Assembly: GCA_003508835.1 (NCBI GenBank)
Contig: PUFA01000105.1
Location: forward strand, 5,642,001-5,706,000
DNA length: 64,000 bases
Direction of reading: 5' to 3'
Origin: Eonycteris spelaea
Lineage: Eukaryota; Chordata; Mammalia; Chiroptera; Pteropodidae
Below, piece by piece: positions 60,282 to 64,000 of this stretch. How positions within the stretch are numbered: position 1 is the first letter of the stretch; every line of letters begins with the position of its first letter. Below the pieces are notes generated by a model that was not told the origin of the DNA, made no database searches, and worked only from the letters and a program-made list of their open reading frames with translations. A program made the position numbers and the translations under genes.

Positions 60282-60840
60282 CCATCAGTCCCTTCGCGGC
60301 GGTCGACGCCACCGCCATGTGGGCAGGCACGGCCGCCGGTTTGGTCTCCTCCGCGGTCACGGACGGCACGCTGCTGCTTTCGGCCTCCATGCACACATCC
60401 TTGCCGCCCCGTCGCTTTATTGTGCCTGTGTCGCCTTCGGAGTCCTCCCCCCAGTAGCCGGTGGACGACGCCCAGCTCGCCCGGGACTGGGCTTGTTCAA
60501 GACTCTCCCTGCTGTGATTCTGCCTGCTGTGCTTTGTGCCGTGATCGGAAAACATCATCTGGTCCACGTGGCTGCCCGAGGCCCACACGCTGGCGGGGTC
60601 CCCGGAATAGTCAAAGTGAGTGTGCCCGAACGGAAGCGTCTCCCAGCTTCTCTGGTGCTGGATGGTCTGTATGTTATCGTGGGACCCGCTGGAGCACGAC
60701 GTCCAACTCCCGCGGCCGCTGTCGGCGGCATCGAGGGAAGCCCGATCCCCTGGTCTTGGGACAGTTCCTCTGTGCTCGGAGAAGAAATCACCGTCGCTGT
60801 AGCATACAGGCCCCGACTCTCCGACGCCGGCGCGTAGGAC
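60282..60840 (-). CDS. RAPGEF2: RAPGEF2 exon with DSGxxS degron, one base missing
   Basis: Acceptor ..CGACCGCGTAG precedes 60840; donor is ATGG|GTAAGC at 60282. The 559-bp exon should be 560 bp to join its neighbours in frame. Translation begins [20 protein letters not shown] and follows the RAPGEF2 tail to ..EELSQDQG. There the G run at 60747-60750 has four bases where the conserved reading CAG-GGG-GAT needs five. In the next frame the protein resumes at once ([15 protein letters not shown]..) and runs intact to ..AAKGLMG. DSGRGS (60706-60723) fits the beta-TrCP degron DSGxxS, and RAPGEF2 is a published beta-TrCP substrate after IKK-beta/CK1 phosphorylation. The segment is Ser-rich and probably disordered. 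If the missing base were real, the degron, PY motifs and PDZ ligand would be lost. Confidence 0.93.
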
Positions 60841-61393
60841 CTACGCGGTCGAGAGAGACGGGAGAGAACAAAGCACGACTGGTGACGAAGACACCGACGA
60901 TAACAGCAGAACGCGTGTTCCCTAGGCAGGCGGCTCGCTTTCATCCCAGGGGGAGGACGAAACCAGCGCCGAAATGCATTCTAGTGGCCCACGTGTCACG
61001 CCCGATGTTCGCACCTTGTCATTAGCGTGAAATAAATGCGGAGGGACCAGAACAATTACTTCCTTATAATAAATGGACCTTTTCCTTATGAGGCTCAATG
61101 CAATCCTATCATTTCAGGAAGGCAGCTCATATGAAAGAACTGAGATAACATCCTCAGGTCACCCTCCGCCTTCAGCATAGAACTGTGTTCTAATAAGAAT
61201 AAACCTAACTCGGAGAGCACAACGAAAAGAGCATGGTTCTCAATAACCAGAAATTGTGAAAATTAGTAACTGGGATGGGAGAAAAGTTCTTAGGCATTGT
61301 GTGAAATAAATAAAATACACACTGGGGGGGGAACCCTTCATTTTTAAAAGATGGAAGAAAGAAGGTACGGAACACTGAAGAACAGGCACCTAC
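60841..61393 (-). other. RAPGEF2: RAPGEF2 intron
   Basis: A 553-bp intron with GTAGGT donor and TAG acceptor. A G8 run lies near 61324-61331. No other feature seen. Confidence 0.85.
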
Positions 61394-61619
61394 CCTAAGC
61401 TGTACTGATCGGGTTCGATCATGGTCCGCCTTTCCATCCTGCCCACACCGAGGTTTGTCTCCACGATGCTGACGGAATGCCTCTGCCGCCTCTCATCATG
61501 CAGAGAGACTGGCACCGAGTCAAAGGAAGAATTGCTGACAATGCTGGATCGTGAGGAAATTTCACTGTGGCCGGAATCTGAAAAATTATCCACAGTACCA
61601 CTGGGAGCCAAAGTATAAC
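61394..61619 (-). CDS. RAPGEF2: RAPGEF2 exon (Ser-rich regulatory tail)
   Basis: A 226-bp exon with acceptor TTTCCCGTGCAG and donor TTAGG|GTAGGT. It starts with GT, completing a Gly codon, and ends with GG, completing another with the first G of the next exon. The reading is intact: [20 protein letters not shown], then [20 protein letters not shown], and later [20 protein letters not shown]. It is nearly identical to mammalian RAPGEF2 as I remember it, with one conservative change (NLGV for NLGM). It belongs to the Ser-rich C-terminal region after the RasGEF catalytic domain. No domain fold is expected. The strong conservation beside the drifted penultimate exon shows that the gene is under constraint. 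Confidence 0.96.
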
Positions 61620-62841
61620 CTGCACGGGAAAGACAATCGGGTTAGTTAGATGCTGTAGGTTTAGAACATAAAACTGAAGTCTACCAAACAGAAGTAAAAA
61701 CAAAAAATATAGGCCAAAGGCATCACCCCTGAAATGGGAGGGGGAAACCTTTTACTTGTGGAGAGCAGGTGACTGAGATAAAGTAAATCTGTACTCAAAT
61801 GAAGCTTAACTTGCTTAATAAAAGTTTAGACAGGAAAAAAGAAAACACTATTTATTATGTGGGCCAGGAGATGATGCAGAAATCGTGGTACTACTTGACT
61901 ATTCTTAGTCCCTTAAATACAAGTTTCACCATTATTATTAGCTATATAAAAGAAAGTAGAACAATAACTAGGATCAGATTTAAAAGTATGTTCTTTTGCA
62001 AACTGCAAAGTCAGTAATCTTGTTTCCAATGGTTTTCAATTTTTAGAACTTGATGGCATAGAATCATTCAACTGGAAATTTGTACTATAATTTTAAGTGG
62101 ATGCATAAGAAAGAAAATCTGAAGAAAATACCTTTGGATTTCTGCTATTTGGTTTTTCGACATTAATAATATATTGGACAAATCGCATAAAAGCCAGTTG
62201 TTTTGAAGAGTGTAATATACAAAATCTCCATTTTTCTCCCTAGAACATCACTTTTAAAAATACCTCAACAGTCCATGTTCCGACCTGCAGGACACTTAAC
62301 ACCCTGTGTTGCTAAAAATAACTTTGAAAATCAGAAACACACTTATCTTGATATTTTTAATGAAAAATATTCATACCTTCTTAGTGAGCACTCATTTCTT
62401 TGAAAACATCGCTAAGGATCTCATATTTTTTAAAGTATTGGTTTTATATGATTCTATGTATGTGATACAAACGTTTCGATGCCACTTAGCTAATAAAAAG
62501 TTCAATCTAGAGCACCTGAATTGTTGCTCATTTACCCTCTAAATAGCATTTCCCCATCCTTTCAGTAAAATTTTAATTCCTGATTTATTTTTTAAAGGTT
62601 GCACAGGTCTTGATAAGATTTAATGTGTTCGTCTATGAAACGTCTTTTTATAAACCACGTTACAAGTTCTGACAGAAAAGATTTAAAGCCTTCCCTGATC
62701 AGCCTGTTTAAAACAAAACAACTCTAGAGAAAAAAATCACTCAGATGGAGCACTCGACATTTAGAGGAATTCTCCCACTTTCCTTAACTAATGAGATGAT
62801 TCCTCTCTCTCCCACCCCGGTTTTGGTTCTATAAACCCCAC
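61620..62841 (-). other. RAPGEF2: RAPGEF2 intron
   Basis: Mostly AT-rich intron between the cassette exon and the exon at 61619. No further exon or repeat recognised. Confidence 0.8.
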
Positions 62842-62964
62842 CTATCCCATAGGTCCGTGGTGCATTGTTATTCTTGTTACTGTTCTCACTTCCAAGAGAA
62901 GAGGAGGAACTGGTTAAGTCCAACTGCCCGGAGCCAAAAGATCTCAGCTGATTGCCAATGCCAC
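62842..62964 (-). CDS. RAPGEF2: RAPGEF2 in-frame cassette exon
   Basis: A 123-bp exon with acceptor ..CTGTTGTTAG and donor GGGATAG|GTGGGG. It enters with two bases (GT) and leaves with one (G), the same phase as the junction it interrupts, so it can be included or skipped without changing frame. It encodes 41 residues: GGIGNQLRSFGSGQLDLTSS, then SSSLGSENSNKNNNAPRTYG and IG. The Ser/Asn-rich composition suits the disordered tail. I do not remember this segment in the 1,499-residue human reference protein, so it is probably an alternative exon. All three codon positions look conserved in style, with no stop codons and a lower CpG load than the neighbouring exons. Tissue use is unknown. Confidence 0.82.
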
Positions 62965-63710
62965 CTAACAACAGGATGAGAAAAGAATTTAGATGTATCC
63001 GTTTGACAAGGACAGCAGAGACTGATACCCACACAAAAATGCACAGATACCTGCAATATCTAAAAAGTCAAACAGAAGAGGTATTTGTTGTTTCAGCGAA
63101 ATCTCACAATTAGTAACTTTTTGGCCTTCCTTTAGGGAAAAGTTTCTTAGCATTTATCATTGGCTTCATACCCACTCAGTTAAAGGGTAGGAAAAGAAAG
63201 TATCCCAGAGGGTTACATGGCAGAAAATTGTCGTTCTTTTAATATAAGAAAGCATCAATGTCAAGAGGAAAGTCTGCCTGGGTAAAATTAAAACAAGATA
63301 GCAACAAAAAAGGTAATCAAGACCCGTGTTAATACAATGAAAAAATAAATCAGGAAGGTATTAGTTTTTTATGTTTATAAAGCTCTCTATTCTGTAATGA
63401 ATATTAGACAATCATATTTAGTTAGAACAACTTTTAGTGTAAAAAGATTTCCACACTTATAATAAATAACTCAAAAAGCATTTATTAAAAGGCCTCATCT
63501 AGTTCTAAGTTTAATACTATTTACTATAATACTGAAAATACAAAATTCTTCTCCATTTATAAACAGAGAGAAAAAAGTCCACTGGTGATTAGTATGCAGC
63601 AGAACACTTTAAATGACTCTAATACCAAAATGATGTAACATAAAACTCTGGGATTCGTTACAGCTGAAATGTATCGATCACTACAAAGGGAAACCCTCAC
63701 TCAGTTTTAC
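62965..63710 (-). other. RAPGEF2: RAPGEF2 intron
   Basis: AT-rich intron of about 746 bp with GTAAAA donor at its right edge (63710-63705). No other feature recognised. Confidence 0.8.
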
Positions 63711-63862
63711 CTTTCCTTGGGGAACTTTGTGGCGAAGTGGGGGAGAAGAAAACTGAGAAGATGCATTTGATATCGTATCTTCTGTCTGTTTCTTGTGACG
63801 CTCCAGACTTCCTTCCTCAGACAAAGAAAGGATTTTCTTTAAAGCTTGCGGAGAGTTGATGC
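63711..63862 (-). CDS. RAPGEF2: RAPGEF2 exon, one base missing
   Basis: Acceptor TTTCTCTTATAG; donor GGAAAG|GTAAAA. The 152-bp exon encodes [20 protein letters not shown], then [20 protein letters not shown], the conserved RAPGEF2 stretch that follows the catalytic region. In the conserved protein the SSPP is followed by TSPQSSPRK. Here a C run on the coding strand (plus-strand G5 at 63739-63743) is one base short, so the first frame runs on into unrelated sequence. The second frame gives TSPQSSPRK and joins correctly into the next exon (K-G-YTLAPS). The expected exon length is 153 bp. The remaining 5' part of the gene, including the cyclic-nucleotide-like, RasGEF-N, PDZ, RA and RasGEF domains, lies beyond the right edge. 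Confidence 0.93.
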
Positions 63863-64000
63863 CTATAAGAGAAACATAAAGAAATACGTATTTCAAGACT
63901 GAAAAGAAATAATGTTGAAATGAAAAAAAAAAAAAACCTTTTGTGTTAAGAGTTCACATTGCGTTTAGTTTCGACCTATTTCCATTTTCGGTGGCTCAGT
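63863..64000 (-). other. RAPGEF2: RAPGEF2 intron (partial)
   Basis: Intronic sequence upstream of the 63862 acceptor, running off the window. It contains an A13 run near 63925-63937. Confidence 0.75.

Overview
The window is mammalian nuclear DNA. It holds the 3' end of one multi-exon gene on the minus strand at the right, and a long gene-poor stretch full of old interspersed repeats to its left. Supporting signs are GT/AG-bounded exons, a poly(A) signal, LINE-1 (L1), MIR, L2 and MaLR-like relics, dinucleotide microsatellites, and no prokaryotic operon structure. A 5S-rRNA-derived retroposon with perfect target-site duplications at 24.2-24.4 kb recalls the 5S-derived SINEs described in fruit bats (and, separately, springhares). 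The Laurasiatheria-like L1 3' ends make a pteropodid bat a reasonable but unproven guess. No Alu, B1/B2, carnivore, ruminant or pig SINEs were seen.

The gene is RAPGEF2 (PDZ-GEF1), a Rap guanine-nucleotide exchange factor. Six coding segments were worked out with splice phases: 63862-63711, 62964-62842 (in-frame cassette), 61619-61394, 60840-60282, 58484-58200 and a 26-nt terminal coding segment 57233-57208. A roughly 2-kb 3'UTR follows, ending near 55.13 kb at tandem AATAAA signals. Together these encode about the last 415 residues of a roughly 1,500-residue protein: the Ser-rich tail, a DSGxxS degron, two PPxY motifs and the C-terminal PDZ ligand. The catalytic and other domains lie beyond the right edge. 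Two exons each lack one base in a short G/C run, so the reading frame breaks twice although conserved protein resumes at once after each break.

Layout: 1-14 kb is intergenic with MIR, L2, L1 and MaLR fragments and a small hAT-like element. 13.1-17.6 kb holds two internally deleted plus-strand L1 copies. 17.6-24 kb has CpG-rich unique DNA, L2 relics and an antisense L1. 24.2-24.4 kb is the 5S-derived retroposon. 24.4-55 kb is gene-free, with AT-rich CpG-poor blocks alternating with blocks unusually rich in CpG, plus microsatellites. 55.1-64 kb is RAPGEF2.

I found no protein-coding gene other than RAPGEF2, no tRNA or snRNA, and no new multi-gene system. The most notable observations are the paired frame breaks, the penultimate exon lying between complementary CA/TG repeats, the GC-driven remodelling of the RAPGEF2 tail, the CpG excess in intergenic repeats, and the 5S-derived retroposon.
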